A stretch of 58,519 nucleotides of DNA from Candidatus Omnitrophota bacterium (lineage in GTDB: Bacteria > Omnitrophota > Gorgyraeia > Zapsychrales > Zapsychraceae): contig JANQMA010000011.1 of assembly GCA_028280285.1 (NCBI GenBank), positions 1 through 58,519 of the forward strand, in the 5' to 3' direction. The notes below the pieces were generated by a model that saw only the letters and a list, made by a program, of their open reading frames with translations, was not told where the DNA came from and did not search any database. This document shows positions 1 through 9,638 of this stretch, piece by piece (the stretch's first letter is position 1; each line of letters begins with the position of its first letter). Made by a program: the position numbers and the translations under genes.

Positions 1-240
1 TTTCTTACTTTTTTACCGAAGGTAAAAAAGGAAACTATATCCGCAACGGCAATCCCTGGCCGGAAACGGATTTTTAGCTTGACATTCCACTTGTTTGTCT
101 GTAAGTGATTTGATATTATTTAGCATAAAGACATATTACCACACAAATAAGTGGAATGTCAAGCTAAAAATCCGTTTCCGGCCAGGGATTGCCGTTGCGG
201 ATATAGTTTCCTTTTTTACCTTCGGTAAAAAAGTAAGAAA
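1..240. repeat. Long inverted repeat at window edge (arms 1-92 and 149-240 perfect; 1-98/143-240 with one mismatch)
   Basis: tttcttactttttt...gacattccactt (1-92) is the exact reverse complement of 149-240; the right arm covers the 3' end of the first CDS. Confidence 0.95.
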
Positions 241-1360
241 GCAAAGGATGCTCTATTTTTTCAAAAGACTCTTCGTTTTTTAAATTAGACTGCGCCACAT
301 AGGTCACCTGATCAGTACCGTCAACAAGAATGTGATACCATGGTTGACTCCGGTCGGGCTGTGTCTGATTGCCGTAATACCAATCATCCGATGACTGACA
401 AAAGTCATCAAAATCGACAATCACCCCCCTATAGCCATATTTTTTATGACGTACAACTTGGCCCGATTTAAAAGCCATAGCCTCGCGCATAATAATACTT
501 TCTGGAGAGATCTGTGCCAAATCACTATCGATGAGCATAAAGTCCAATTGCTTAAACAGATCAATCATAGCGGAAGAAAAATTATCTTCTTCCTGCAGTT
601 GATAGGCCCGGATAATATTGGCCAGAAACCGGCGAATCATTATCTGCGCACTTACTTCTTCGTGAAGGATATCTTCGATACCCTGCAAACGGCTGTCTTG
701 CACGCGGATAATATCTTCTTGATGAATAATTTGTCCTGAACTGAAACAATCTATGAATACAAGATTATTATTCACATTAACACGTGATAAAAAATGTCCG
801 GGAAAATGGCAGCCTTCGATTTCAAGGCCAAGCCGCCAACCGACAAGCATATAAACACTCGATAGGCTGATCGGAATACCCTTTTTCTCACGGATCACAT
901 ACGTCAAACTACTGTTATGCGGATTATAATAATCTTCCTCATCGCCTCTTAACCCGACTTCTGTAAATAAAAATTTTGCCAATAAAAACGGACTAATTTC
1001 GTGATAGCGTTCTTTATAACTTAAAGCCAAATCGTCCAGTGTGTCTTTGAGACCTGTCCTTCCGTCGATATTTTCCATAAAATCCGCTATTAAAGAAAGC
1101 GCTGTCTCGAGTTTTTCATATTCATCTTCGATTTTAAACCATTGGGGCCAAAGATCGATTAATTTGTTTACTTTATGTTTGAAATAAATACAGTCGAGTG
1201 AAGCTCTTTGTAGCGGGGTAAGCAAAACATTGAGTTTTCTTATCTCCTCCTGTAAAGCAGGGCCATACGATTGTAAGGTCAGCGAGATGGATTGGCGAAC
1301 ATCGGCAGAATCATCATCAAGGAGTTTGATAAGGTGAGGAAGCTGCTTAGGATCTGTCAT
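164..1360 (-). CDS. SirB1/transglutaminase-like protein with C-terminal YccV/HspQ-like (hemimethylated DNA-binding) domain
   Basis: Transglutaminase-like core2 motifs (YNPHNSSLTYVIREKKGIPISLSSVYMLVGWRLGL...GCHFPGHFL) followed by GQVVRHKKYGYRGVIVDFD...YYGNQTQPDRSQPWYHILVDG, typical of YccV-like domains. Confidence 0.85.
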   Translation of the reverse strand: MTDPKQLPHLIKLLDDDSADVRQSISLTLQSYGPALQEEIRKLNVLLTPLQRASLDCIYFKHKVNKLIDLWPQWFKIEDEYEKLETALSLIADFMENIDGRTGLKDTLDDLALSYKERYHEISPFLLAKFLFTEVGLRGDEEDYYNPHNSSLTYVIREKKGIPISLSSVYMLVGWRLGLEIEGCHFPGHFLSRVNVNNNLVFIDCFSSGQIIHQEDIIRVQDSRLQGIEDILHEEVSAQIMIRRFLANIIRAYQLQEEDNFSSAMIDLFKQLDFMLIDSDLAQISPESIIMREAMAFKSGQVVRHKKYGYRGVIVDFDDFCQSSDDWYYGNQTQPDRSQPWYHILVDGTDQVTYVAQSNLKNEESFEKIEHPLLSYFFTEGKKGNYIRNGNPWPETDF

Positions 1361-1496
1361 TAACTCCTCCTTGTAGTAGGGTTAATATCTGTCTATTCTT
1401 CTTATAGACCCCTTACAAGGAATTTTCAAGAACAACTTTATTTTTTTTGATATTTTTATAATTCTCGTCGACAAAATGACCGTACAAAATCCCTTT

Positions 1497-2153
1497 TTAC
1501 TCAATTTCTGCCGCGAGTTTTTGCATAAGATCTTTGGCTTCATCCACAAGGCCGGCCGGAAGCAGTTTAATAGCATCCATGTCCTTATAAAAAGTCCCAA
1601 GGGCCGAAATGAGCTTCTTCACCGACTGATTGCTGCGATTCTGCCTCTCTTCTTCCGGATCAACCGGAGTGCGTTCCTTAATCATGGTTCCCAATTCCTT
1701 GCGCACCTCTCCAGCATCTTTGCCTTTATCAAAAACATATTTACGCAAACGGTCATAATCGTCTTTAACCAGTTCTTTTTTTGACTTGGCTAAACGCAGG
1801 ACATCGACCGCATCATAATTCGGCACATTAACGGCCTCTTTGTCCTCCGCAAAACTTTTATCCAAGTACTGCGGCTCATCTTGCTCGACAAACAAATAGG
1901 CCTTGAGCAACTTAAGGCATAGTGTTTTTTTAAGCCCTACTTCTTCTTCCGTATAGTCTTCAAATTTATCAAACCCCCACGCATGAAACATCTTATCCTG
2001 ATGGACTGTGTATAAATGCCTTCCTAAGTTCAGCCACGACATCTTAAACTCTTTCGAATATTTAAGAACGTCTTCACGGATTTGATCTCCGATCATGTCT
2101 GTCTTATCGGCCTCTTCTTCTTTTTTACTAATGGATAAATCAACTACACTCAT
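1497..2153 (-). CDS. Hypothetical protein (218 aa, charged, helical)
   Basis: Long ORF in the same orientation and tight spacing as its neighbours; family not recognised. Confidence 0.7.
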   Translation of the reverse strand: MSVVDLSISKKEEEADKTDMIGDQIREDVLKYSKEFKMSWLNLGRHLYTVHQDKMFHAWGFDKFEDYTEEEVGLKKTLCLKLLKAYLFVEQDEPQYLDKSFAEDKEAVNVPNYDAVDVLRLAKSKKELVKDDYDRLRKYVFDKGKDAGEVRKELGTMIKERTPVDPEEERQNRSNQSVKKLISALGTFYKDMDAIKLLPAGLVDEAKDLMQKLAAEIE

Positions 2154-2166
2154 TGTGTTTCCTTTC

Positions 2167-4296
2167 TTATGGCATCTGGCTTTTAAGATAATTTAAATAT
2201 TTCTCTTCGAGATTATAACCTAAGTCACGGGATTTATAGGCATCCTCTATCGCTTTTTTATTTTCACGCATGGCCGATAAAATAAGTGAACGTTGAAAAT
2301 AGGCTCCGGCATTTTCTTCATCCAGTTCAATCACCCTGGAAAAGTCATGATAGGCTTCGGCTAACGCCATCTTCTCTTTATAGATTAACCCGCGGCTATA
2401 ATAGGCCTTGGTCAGGGTTTCATCCGCTTTGATCGCATTGGAATAGTCGGCCAGCGCCTTGTCGAACAAACGTTTTTGCATATAAATATTGCCGCGGTTA
2501 TTATAGGCCTCGGCATATGCCGGATCAAGCTCTATCGCCTGGGTATAGTCTGCAATGGCTGCGGCAATATTACCCATTTTTTTATAGGTAAATGCCCGGT
2601 GATAATACGTGTGCGCCTTTTGCTCATATTGAAGAGCACTATTAAAATCCTCCAAAGCCTCTTGATAACGTTCCATCTCGCCATAAACATTACCGCGATT
2701 ATTGAAAGCCTCGGCATAGGTCTGATCAATGGCAATGGCCTTACTGTAATAACTTAATGCCGTATTCAGTTGTTCCATATCATAATAAACTTTTCCTAAA
2801 TTATAAAAAGGTTCGACATAGTTAGGTCTTAAAGAAAGCGCCCGTTTGAAATCTTTAATGGCAAGTTCATGCTTACCCTCATCAGCATACATCCCTCCAC
2901 GATTATTATAAACACCAGGATAAGCAGGATTAATGGCGATAGCCTTATTAAAATGCTCGAGCGCCTTATCGTATTGCTCACTCTTCCAATATTCATAACC
3001 CAAATTATCGTGCACTTTAAATTGCCCTGGTGCGGTCTTAAGCGCATTTTGCCACAAAAGAATTTTATCCTGCCATACCACATTTCTTTTGACCGTTAAA
3101 AACCCAAGGACTCCGATCATAATAACAATAAGCCCATAACGCAGACGCTTAAATGTGATGTATTGATTAATAAGAAGACTGAACACCAAAAACACACCCA
3201 CCGATGGCAAATAGCACCGGTGCTCATAAATCACATGATGGATGGGAATGATCGACGACTCCACACTAATCGTCAGAAAAAACCAGAAAAAACCAAAAGA
3301 AAGCAGTCTGTTACGCTTGAAAAGAAAAACACCCAAGCCAAACAAAAACAGTAAAAATAAAAAACCCGCTAATGTCTTTGCTTCAAAAAAACTGCGCGAT
3401 AATGGGAATTGATAATCAATGCTTTGATTAACCGGAAAAACAAAAAGCCTTAAATAAGTTGGAATGACGCGAAATTGCGTTAGAAAATATTTCGGCGCCG
3501 TAATAATATCGCCCTCATAATTGCCCGAGGAAACCTGCATGCCAAAAACCTTCTCTAAACTGAAATGCGAAAACGATGGCACAACGGCTAAAAATACGAT
3601 CAAAACCACAAGCACCCATTTTTGCTTTTTGAAAAAATTGAACGCATCAAAGAAAAACACCTCAATACAAATAATCATAAGCGGGAGTGTAAACGCAATC
3701 TGTTTCGTAAATAGGGCAAGAATCCCGGCTAAAATAAAAACAGCATAATACCCCTTCCGGCTTTTAAGTCGCGCTATAAGATAACCCCATAGACTCAATA
3801 AATAAAAAAATGTCGCAAGTGAGGCAAAACGCTGGACGATATAAGTGACCGCCTGTGTTTGCAGGGGATGTGCAATAAATAATAAGGCTGTTAAAAGGGC
3901 AATGGCCTTAGCTTGAGCTAACGGGTACTTCCCTTTAAGGCTTGGTGTTTGGCATAATAATTGAATCAAGGCATAGACCAGGATGCCAGAAGATATATGA
4001 ATCAGAAGATTGGTTAAATGATAGCCGAAAACTTCGTATTTAAAAAAATGATAGTTAAGCGCAAATGTAAAAAATGCAACAAAACGGCTTGGATGAGCCA
4101 AAGACTGCCAGATAGCAGACAAATCATTAATGTCACGTATGTTGCGGTTTTTAACAATGTACGGCAAATCATCGAACTGAAACGGCACTGTAAAAGAGTT
4201 GTAATAACAGATAATGCCTAAGGCGGAAATGGTAAGTATAGGAAGATTATTGATAAAAATATCGGCAAGTTTTTTCATCAAAAAAGTAACATTCAA
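2167..4296 (-). CDS. Polytopic membrane protein with C-terminal TPR array (TMTC/DUF1736-like architecture)
   Basis: Multiple hydrophobic segments, then at least 7 TPR units (e.g. AYNNRGNIYMQKRLFDKALADYSNAIKAD). Confidence 0.85.
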   Translation of the reverse strand: MNVTFLMKKLADIFINNLPILTISALGIICYYNSFTVPFQFDDLPYIVKNRNIRDINDLSAIWQSLAHPSRFVAFFTFALNYHFFKYEVFGYHLTNLLIHISSGILVYALIQLLCQTPSLKGKYPLAQAKAIALLTALLFIAHPLQTQAVTYIVQRFASLATFFYLLSLWGYLIARLKSRKGYYAVFILAGILALFTKQIAFTLPLMIICIEVFFFDAFNFFKKQKWVLVVLIVFLAVVPSFSHFSLEKVFGMQVSSGNYEGDIITAPKYFLTQFRVIPTYLRLFVFPVNQSIDYQFPLSRSFFEAKTLAGFLFLLFLFGLGVFLFKRNRLLSFGFFWFFLTISVESSIIPIHHVIYEHRCYLPSVGVFLVFSLLINQYITFKRLRYGLIVIMIGVLGFLTVKRNVVWQDKILLWQNALKTAPGQFKVHDNLGYEYWKSEQYDKALEHFNKAIAINPAYPGVYNNRGGMYADEGKHELAIKDFKRALSLRPNYVEPFYNLGKVYYDMEQLNTALSYYSKAIAIDQTYAEAFNNRGNVYGEMERYQEALEDFNSALQYEQKAHTYYHRAFTYKKMGNIAAAIADYTQAIELDPAYAEAYNNRGNIYMQKRLFDKALADYSNAIKADETLTKAYYSRGLIYKEKMALAEAYHDFSRVIELDEENAGAYFQRSLILSAMRENKKAIEDAYKSRDLGYNLEEKYLNYLKSQMP

Positions 4297-4302
4297 AAAT
4301 TG

Positions 4303-4362
4303 TATTTAGTCGTTAGTAATTTGTAATTGGTCGACCAATTACTAACTACCAATTACCAAATA
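4303..4362. repeat. Intergenic hairpin made of degenerate ~7-nt words (W1)
   Basis: Arms tatttagtcgttagtaatttgtaattggtc / gaccaattactaactaccaattaccaaata, 24 of 30 positions complementary; words TTAGTCG TTAGTAA TTTGTAA and ACCAATT ACTAACT ACCAATT. Confidence 0.8.
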
Positions 4363-4367
4363 CTTTT

Positions 4368-5177
4368 TCAAAATTGCAATGGATCGGAGTACTGAAATGT
4401 ATAATTGAGCGTATCTTTTATTTTGGCATTGCTGACAATTTTGCGGGAAGATACTTTCTCATCAAATTCCGGCACATCATATCCCAGTTTTTCACAACAC
4501 TTGAGATAAAAATCTTTACGCACGGGATGCTGATCGGCACACACATTATATACACCTGCAGAAATCTTATTCTCAATAGCCTGTGTCATTATACCGATAC
4601 AATCCTCATAATGCACAGTATTCATTTTAGCGTGAGAATTTTGAATAATCCGCCCCTTTTGTCCCAACATTAAGTCAGCCGATCGCGCGCCATGCCATAT
4701 ACCCGCTAGTCGTAGAACGACACTCTGTACATGGTCCATATTGAGAAACAGCTGTTCACACTCCCATAAAACTTTTTGACGATCGGTCGACAGAGGCAAT
4801 TGTTGATCTTCTTCGACAACAGCGTCACTGTCTGGATAAATAGATGTCGTGCTTGTGAATACTGCCAAGTTAATGGTGGATTGTTGAATCGCATGCACAA
4901 CAGATTTGATTTGATCTAAATATTGGCAGGGATCTTTGAAACTTCTTAAAAACGGCAGCGTAACAACAACCACATCAGCATCAAAAAAATCAGGGTCAAG
5001 GGCCTGAGCGGCCTCTTCAATCTTAAAGACAAACGGCTCAATGCCGTTTTGTTTCATTGTTTCAGTTTTATCAGCACTGGTCGATGAGCCGCGTACGGCA
5101 CATCCTTCATTGGCTAAATACACCGCCAAGGGCATACCTAAACGCCCACACCCTAAAACACTCACCTTCATGTTCAC
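4368..5177 (-). CDS. NAD(P)-binding SDR/epimerase-like protein
   Basis: N-terminal Rossmann motif VLGCGRLGMPLAVYLANEG; YeeZ/epimerase-like layout (TSTTSIYPDS, LRLAGIWHG). Confidence 0.8.
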   Translation of the reverse strand: MNMKVSVLGCGRLGMPLAVYLANEGCAVRGSSTSADKTETMKQNGIEPFVFKIEEAAQALDPDFFDADVVVVTLPFLRSFKDPCQYLDQIKSVVHAIQQSTINLAVFTSTTSIYPDSDAVVEEDQQLPLSTDRQKVLWECEQLFLNMDHVQSVVLRLAGIWHGARSADLMLGQKGRIIQNSHAKMNTVHYEDCIGIMTQAIENKISAGVYNVCADQHPVRKDFYLKCCEKLGYDVPEFDEKVSSRKIVSNAKIKDTLNYTFQYSDPLQF

Positions 5178-5695
5178 TAGTCTAAATAAACCTTAAGCTC
5201 GGTCCAGGTTTTCTGCCCGATAATACCATCCACTTTAAGATCATGGTCCTTTTGAAAAGCATGAATAGCCTGCTTAGATTGGCGGCCGATTTTTCCGTCA
5301 ATACCGCCTTCATAATAACCGGCATTTCTAAGGGCTGTTTGAATCGTTTTATGATCTACGTTGACACGCACAATCGCCTGAGTTTTAAGAGACTTTTTCT
5401 TTGCCTGTGCTGCAGTAGATGATTTTTTCTTAGGCTTTTGTTGATACGGTTCATATTCAATAAAATTATCGTCGGTCTCTTCTTGATAATTTCCATCCTC
5501 AAATTGGCTGACAAGTCTATTGAGAGATGAAATTTCTTGTTTAAGCGATACAATTTCCGCTTCCTTTTCATCTAACTGACGTTTAAGCTGAACCGTTTGA
5601 ACCTTAAGTTCGCTATTAAGACTGCTGCTTTTAGAAGAAGCACATCCGCTCACCATTAAGCTTAATAAACACACAAGTAAGAATTTAAAGTACAC
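5177..5695 (-). CDS. Lipoprotein with coiled coil and C-terminal peptidoglycan-binding domain
   Basis: Lipobox LMVSGCAS; IQTALRNAGYYEGGIDGKIGRQSKQAIHAFQKDHDLKVDGIIGQKTWTEL is a PG_binding_1 signature. Confidence 0.9.
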   Translation of the reverse strand: MYFKFLLVCLLSLMVSGCASSKSSSLNSELKVQTVQLKRQLDEKEAEIVSLKQEISSLNRLVSQFEDGNYQEETDDNFIEYEPYQQKPKKKSSTAAQAKKKSLKTQAIVRVNVDHKTIQTALRNAGYYEGGIDGKIGRQSKQAIHAFQKDHDLKVDGIIGQKTWTELKVYLD

Positions 5696-5718
5696 AGCAA
5701 CCTCCTGAATTTATATTT

Positions 5719-7521
5719 TTATTTTCTTAAGCTCATTGTGTCAGACCATTCATACTCTGTTTCCAGAAGAAGCGCTGACTGAATATAAGCCAGATGTGAA
5801 TATCCCTGCGGAAAATTCCCTGTTAATCTTTTGGTTGTAATTTCAACATCCTCTGAAAATAACCCCAAATGATTGGAACAACTATTAATTTCCTCAAACA
5901 TTTCCCGCGCCTTGTCCACTTCACCGATTAAGTACAAAGCATTAATCATCCAAAACGTGCAGACGATAAAACAATTTTCAGGCGCGCCAAATTCATCTTC
6001 ATCAATATATCTAAAGGTTAAATTATTTTTGACAAGATGTTTATACGAATTTTTAACCGTGCTTACCATGCGCGGATCATCCGCCGGTAAAAATCCATAG
6101 TGAAGCATAAGCAGATTAGAGGCATCATACACATCCGACCCATAATACATAGTGAATGATTGAAGCTCTTCATTCCATCCGTTTTTAAGAATATCGATTT
6201 TAATCTCCTCTGCCAGAAGCGACCAAGGCTCAACATAATTGTCCCGGCCTAAAAATTTCGCAATACTGACGGCCCTTTCCACCGCCACCCAACTCATAAG
6301 CCTTGAATGAACATAATGCTGCAAGGCCTCGCGCCTTTCCCAAATACCGCTGTCAGGACATTTCCATGTATCCCGCACACGATTAACCAAAGAGCGCACC
6401 ATAGTCCAGATCTCTTCGTTCAACTGGTAGGAAGTCCTCTTGTTAACGACAAAAAATGTATAGATCGTCTCCATTAATTGCCCATAGACATCGTTTTGTT
6501 TTTGACGGTAGGCATCATTACCGATCCTAACCGGTTTGGAATCTTCATAACCGGCTAAATGATTGAGCTCAAGCTCATCAAGTTGCTCCTCGCCATTAAT
6601 ACCGTACATAACACCAATGTCTTCATGTTTAAGTTGGATCTTATCTAAAATGAACTCGAGGAACTCACCGGCGGATGATATGTGGCCGATACGCACATAA
6701 AGATCAATAATCATCGCGGCATCGCGCACCCAACAAAACCGGTAATCCCAATTACGATCACGACCGATAATCTCCGGCAGTGATGTTGTGAGGGCAGCAA
6801 CAACAGCCCCGGTTCGCTGGAACATTAACAGCTTGAGCGTAATGGCCGAACGCAATATTTCCGCTTTGTATCTTTTAAGATTCTTGGTTTTCTGCTGCCA
6901 ATCAAGCCAATACGCCTTTGTCTTTTCATACTCGACATAAAGTTTGTCATTATCGATCTTATCCACTTTTTCGTTGAACGACAGAAGAAAAAAGGAATGC
7001 TCAGGAAGCTCAAGTTCTTTGCTGTCTAATATATCTTGATAATCAAAGTCACTGTAAAGATAAAAACTATTATAATGACCCTTTTGCGATTTGATTTTTA
7101 AATACTCATCCTCAATGTCATAATCGGCCCCGCCCAATGCATAGTTGGGCCGGGCATCCAACTCAACTCTCATCTTTGGACTTCCTGATAAAACACGCAA
7201 TTTACGATGCACCTCACTTGGATAATAGTACTCATCGCGCGGGGTCGCAAAACGCGGCATATAATCGTTTATTTCAAAAATACCGTCCGTGGTTGTGAAT
7301 GTTGTTTTAAGAATAGCGGTATCCACAATATATTCTTGTTTGGAGGACACCAAATTAGACGGAATGATTTTGAAGAAACCGCCCTTCTCTTTGTCTAAAA
7401 TCTGGGCAAAAACAGAGGGCGAATCAAAGTAAGGCAGACATAGCCAGACAATACTGGCATCATCTGTGATTAAAGCAGCACTGGAGCAATTACCAATAAT
7501 CCCATAGTTATAATTATTCAC
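5719..7521 (-). CDS. Glycoside hydrolase family 15 protein (glucoamylase/trehalase-like)
   Basis: YGIIGNCSSAALITDDASIVWLCLPYFDSPSVFAQILD; EIIGRDRNWDYRFCWVRDAAMII; GLFSEDV...GNFPQGYSHLAYIQSALLL. Confidence 0.95.
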   Translation of the reverse strand: MNNYNYGIIGNCSSAALITDDASIVWLCLPYFDSPSVFAQILDKEKGGFFKIIPSNLVSSKQEYIVDTAILKTTFTTTDGIFEINDYMPRFATPRDEYYYPSEVHRKLRVLSGSPKMRVELDARPNYALGGADYDIEDEYLKIKSQKGHYNSFYLYSDFDYQDILDSKELELPEHSFFLLSFNEKVDKIDNDKLYVEYEKTKAYWLDWQQKTKNLKRYKAEILRSAITLKLLMFQRTGAVVAALTTSLPEIIGRDRNWDYRFCWVRDAAMIIDLYVRIGHISSAGEFLEFILDKIQLKHEDIGVMYGINGEEQLDELELNHLAGYEDSKPVRIGNDAYRQKQNDVYGQLMETIYTFFVVNKRTSYQLNEEIWTMVRSLVNRVRDTWKCPDSGIWERREALQHYVHSRLMSWVAVERAVSIAKFLGRDNYVEPWSLLAEEIKIDILKNGWNEELQSFTMYYGSDVYDASNLLMLHYGFLPADDPRMVSTVKNSYKHLVKNNLTFRYIDEDEFGAPENCFIVCTFWMINALYLIGEVDKAREMFEEINSCSNHLGLFSEDVEITTKRLTGNFPQGYSHLAYIQSALLLETEYEWSDTMSLRK

Positions 7522-7596
7522 TTCTTTTCAGACCTTTCTTGATAATGCCGCTATTTTAGCATAAAGAAAATATATATCTCTAACTGTCTAAAATTT

Positions 7597-8325
7597 TTAA
7601 AGCTGCGGTATTAGCTCAGTAGTCACCTCTGATTCAACCGGCGTAATTACCATAAAATCCGTGCCAGGTTCTCCGGTAAATTCAGGGTATGTTTGACGAA
7701 AAACCTCAAAAGCCTTTAATGTGTTTTGGTTTGCTTTGGCTTCATATTCAAAGCCGGGCTTGATCACAGGAATCCCCCCCCAATTAATCTTCTCTTTTGT
7801 CCCCTCTATCATGAGGTCTCCTATATACAAAGCCGCATCCACTCTCGCATTGAAAAGAATATTAATCGGTTCCACGGCAAGCGTTGAGCTGACAGGGATA
7901 GAGATGTCTGTCATTTGGTAGGCCCCTTCCGGCAGCTCCATAAAAAAATAACCTGCCTCTGTAGTCGTTATCTGCCACGGCAAGGATTCATCCTGTTTTC
8001 GATCACCAAGCGTAAGGTTAAAACGGGTTGATTCGTCACTTAAACTTTTAATAGAAAGAAGTGCGTAAGATTTATTTAAGACACCGGTGAAATTAACTTT
8101 GCCAAATACAATACCGGTCGGAACAAGAGGCCCCTCTCCCTCGATCTCTTCTTGAACAAGGACTTCGGCATCAGCGGTATCGACAGTAGGTTGCTGTTTA
8201 AGCTCCTCGGCAATACTTTCTGCCTTTTCAATAATATTTGTTTCAGAAACCGGCTTAGTCGATTGAGTTGTGGCACATCCGTAAAAGGCCAACATTAAAA
8301 ACAGTGGGAAAATGATTCTAGGCAT
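7597..8325 (-). CDS. Hypothetical lipoprotein
   Basis: Signal peptide with lipobox LAFYGCATT. Confidence 0.75.
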   Translation of the reverse strand: MPRIIFPLFLMLAFYGCATTQSTKPVSETNIIEKAESIAEELKQQPTVDTADAEVLVQEEIEGEGPLVPTGIVFGKVNFTGVLNKSYALLSIKSLSDESTRFNLTLGDRKQDESLPWQITTTEAGYFFMELPEGAYQMTDISIPVSSTLAVEPINILFNARVDAALYIGDLMIEGTKEKINWGGIPVIKPGFEYEAKANQNTLKAFEVFRQTYPEFTGEPGTDFMVITPVESEVTTELIPQL

Positions 8326-8371
8326 TATTTATAAATAGTAGTATTTATTAGAATGACCTAAGTCTAACAAA

Positions 8372-8407
8372 AAAAATAGCGGAAGGCAACAACCCTCCGC
8401 TATTTTT
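8372..8407 (-). terminator. Rho-independent terminator (probably bidirectional)
   Basis: aaaaatagcggaaggcaacaaccctccgctattttt downstream of the 8427-8780 CDS. Confidence 0.85.
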
Positions 8408-8426
8408 AGCTCGCCAAAGGCAAGCA

Positions 8427-8780
8427 TTATTCAGTCAGAACCGCTGACTTTTTGGGGGAGAAGATCTTTTTTTTCCAATAAATCTTGACATTCAAACTGT
8501 GCTTGAAATTAACCCTTACCGGTTTACGGTTATAGGTAATATCAAATGTTCCGCGCACAACAAAATGAAGCTTTTCCAATCTCAGATTAGTATCTGCCGA
8601 TTTGATGATATCAACCCGTGGCGTAGGATCTATGGCTTTATCATGGTTATGGTCAATTTTATACTCAAATTTCTTATTGACCACAGTCGTCGCATCCTTA
8701 TCCTCTATTTCCTGCAAGATAGACATGGTCTTCATTCGCTTATTCAAATCTTTGTCTGTTTTGTATAACATTTTTTTCAT
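8427..8780 (-). CDS. Hypothetical protein (ORF track start at 8849 probably too far upstream)
   Basis: AAGGAGCC ribosome-binding site directly before ATGAAAAAAATG at 8780; putative promoter -10 lies at 8812-8817, inside the longer ORF. Confidence 0.65.
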   Translation of the reverse strand: MKKMLYKTDKDLNKRMKTMSILQEIEDKDATTVVNKKFEYKIDHNHDKAIDPTPRVDIIKSADTNLRLEKLHFVVRGTFDITYNRKPVRVNFKHSLNVKIYWKKKIFSPKKSAVLTE

Positions 8781-8811
8781 CAACGGCTCCTTAGGTTCCC
8801 CAACTAGTGAG

Positions 8812-8874
8812 AGTATAGCACCCGCGAAAGCCGAAACAAGGCCTGACAAGGCCCTTCAAGAAAACGTTTTCTTG
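8812..8874 (-). promoter_or_regulatory. Putative sigma70 promoter with upstream 18-bp perfect palindrome CAAGAAAACGTTTTCTTG
   Basis: -10 TATACT (8812-8817), possible -35 TTGTTT (8834-8839); palindrome at 8857-8874. Confidence 0.5.
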
Positions 8875-8952
8875 CTATTTGTCGACGAGAGATAAAAATG
8901 GTCAGAAAAATAATGGATAAATAGGGTTGCCTGCGTAAGGTAAAAAAATAAA

Positions 8953-9010
8953 CTTGGGGACACTCTCAAAATGGGCGCTTTAAATGCGCCCCGTTTGAGG
9001 GTGTCCCCAG
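8953..9010. repeat. REP-like inverted repeat with GGGGACAC arm ends, adjacent to plsY stop
   Basis: cttggggacactctcaaaatgggcgc ... gcgccccgtttgagggtgtccccag. Confidence 0.8.
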
Positions 9011-9011
9011 A

Positions 9012-9632
9012 TTATTGTCTTTTCTTATATAACGGAACCCGCGGCTCCTGGCCGTTTAAAAGACGCTTGATATTCGGCCTGTGGCGAAAGACGACAAAGA
9101 CACAAATAAGCACCCCGCAGCCAACCAACTCAAGGGGCTGATCGGTCAGAACCATTGCCACAGGAAGGAAAACCGCTGCAACAATTGAAGATAGCGACAC
9201 AATGGTCGATATGAGAAAACAGGCGATCCAGACCAAAAGGGTCAGCCCGACCACAAGCTGTAGAGACTCTATTTGGAGCATAAATCCGATCAGAACCCCA
9301 AGGCTTGTGGCAATGCCCTTACCACCTTTAAATTGGAGGAAAACGGTCCAATTATGCCCACAGACCGCAGCCACACCCAGCAAAATTAACTGCATATTGC
9401 TGCCAAGCCCAAGCAGATTGGAAAGTCCCCAAACCGCGATAACCCCTTTGAGGATGTCCAAAAACAGCACAATAAACCCCGGCCCCTTGCCCAGAACGCG
9501 GAAGACATTGGTGGCCCCGACATTACCGGAACCATGCTCACGGATATCAATCCCCTTAAGCTGCCTGCCAAAAATATAGGCTGTTGGGATCGAGCCGATG
9601 AGATAACTGATAAGAATACCTAAAAAAATCAT
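9012..9632 (-). CDS. plsY: Glycerol-3-phosphate acyltransferase PlsY
   Basis: YLIGSIPTAYIFGR...DIREHGSGNVGATNVFRVLGK; FKGGKGIATSLGV; FRHRPNIKRLLNGQEPR. Confidence 0.97.
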   Translation of the reverse strand: MIFLGILISYLIGSIPTAYIFGRQLKGIDIREHGSGNVGATNVFRVLGKGPGFIVLFLDILKGVIAVWGLSNLLGLGSNMQLILLGVAAVCGHNWTVFLQFKGGKGIATSLGVLIGFMLQIESLQLVVGLTLLVWIACFLISTIVSLSSIVAAVFLPVAMVLTDQPLELVGCGVLICVFVVFRHRPNIKRLLNGQEPRVPLYKKRQ

Positions 9633-9638
9633 TGTGAA

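Noticed and set aside
1382-1784. Overlapping ORFs of 72 and 102 aa near 1.4-1.8 kb
   Set aside because: Out-of-frame or antisense to the 1497-2153 CDS, with no supporting signals.
2476-3000. Apparent tandem DNA repeats
   Set aside because: They are the coding repeats of TPR units, not a separate DNA element.
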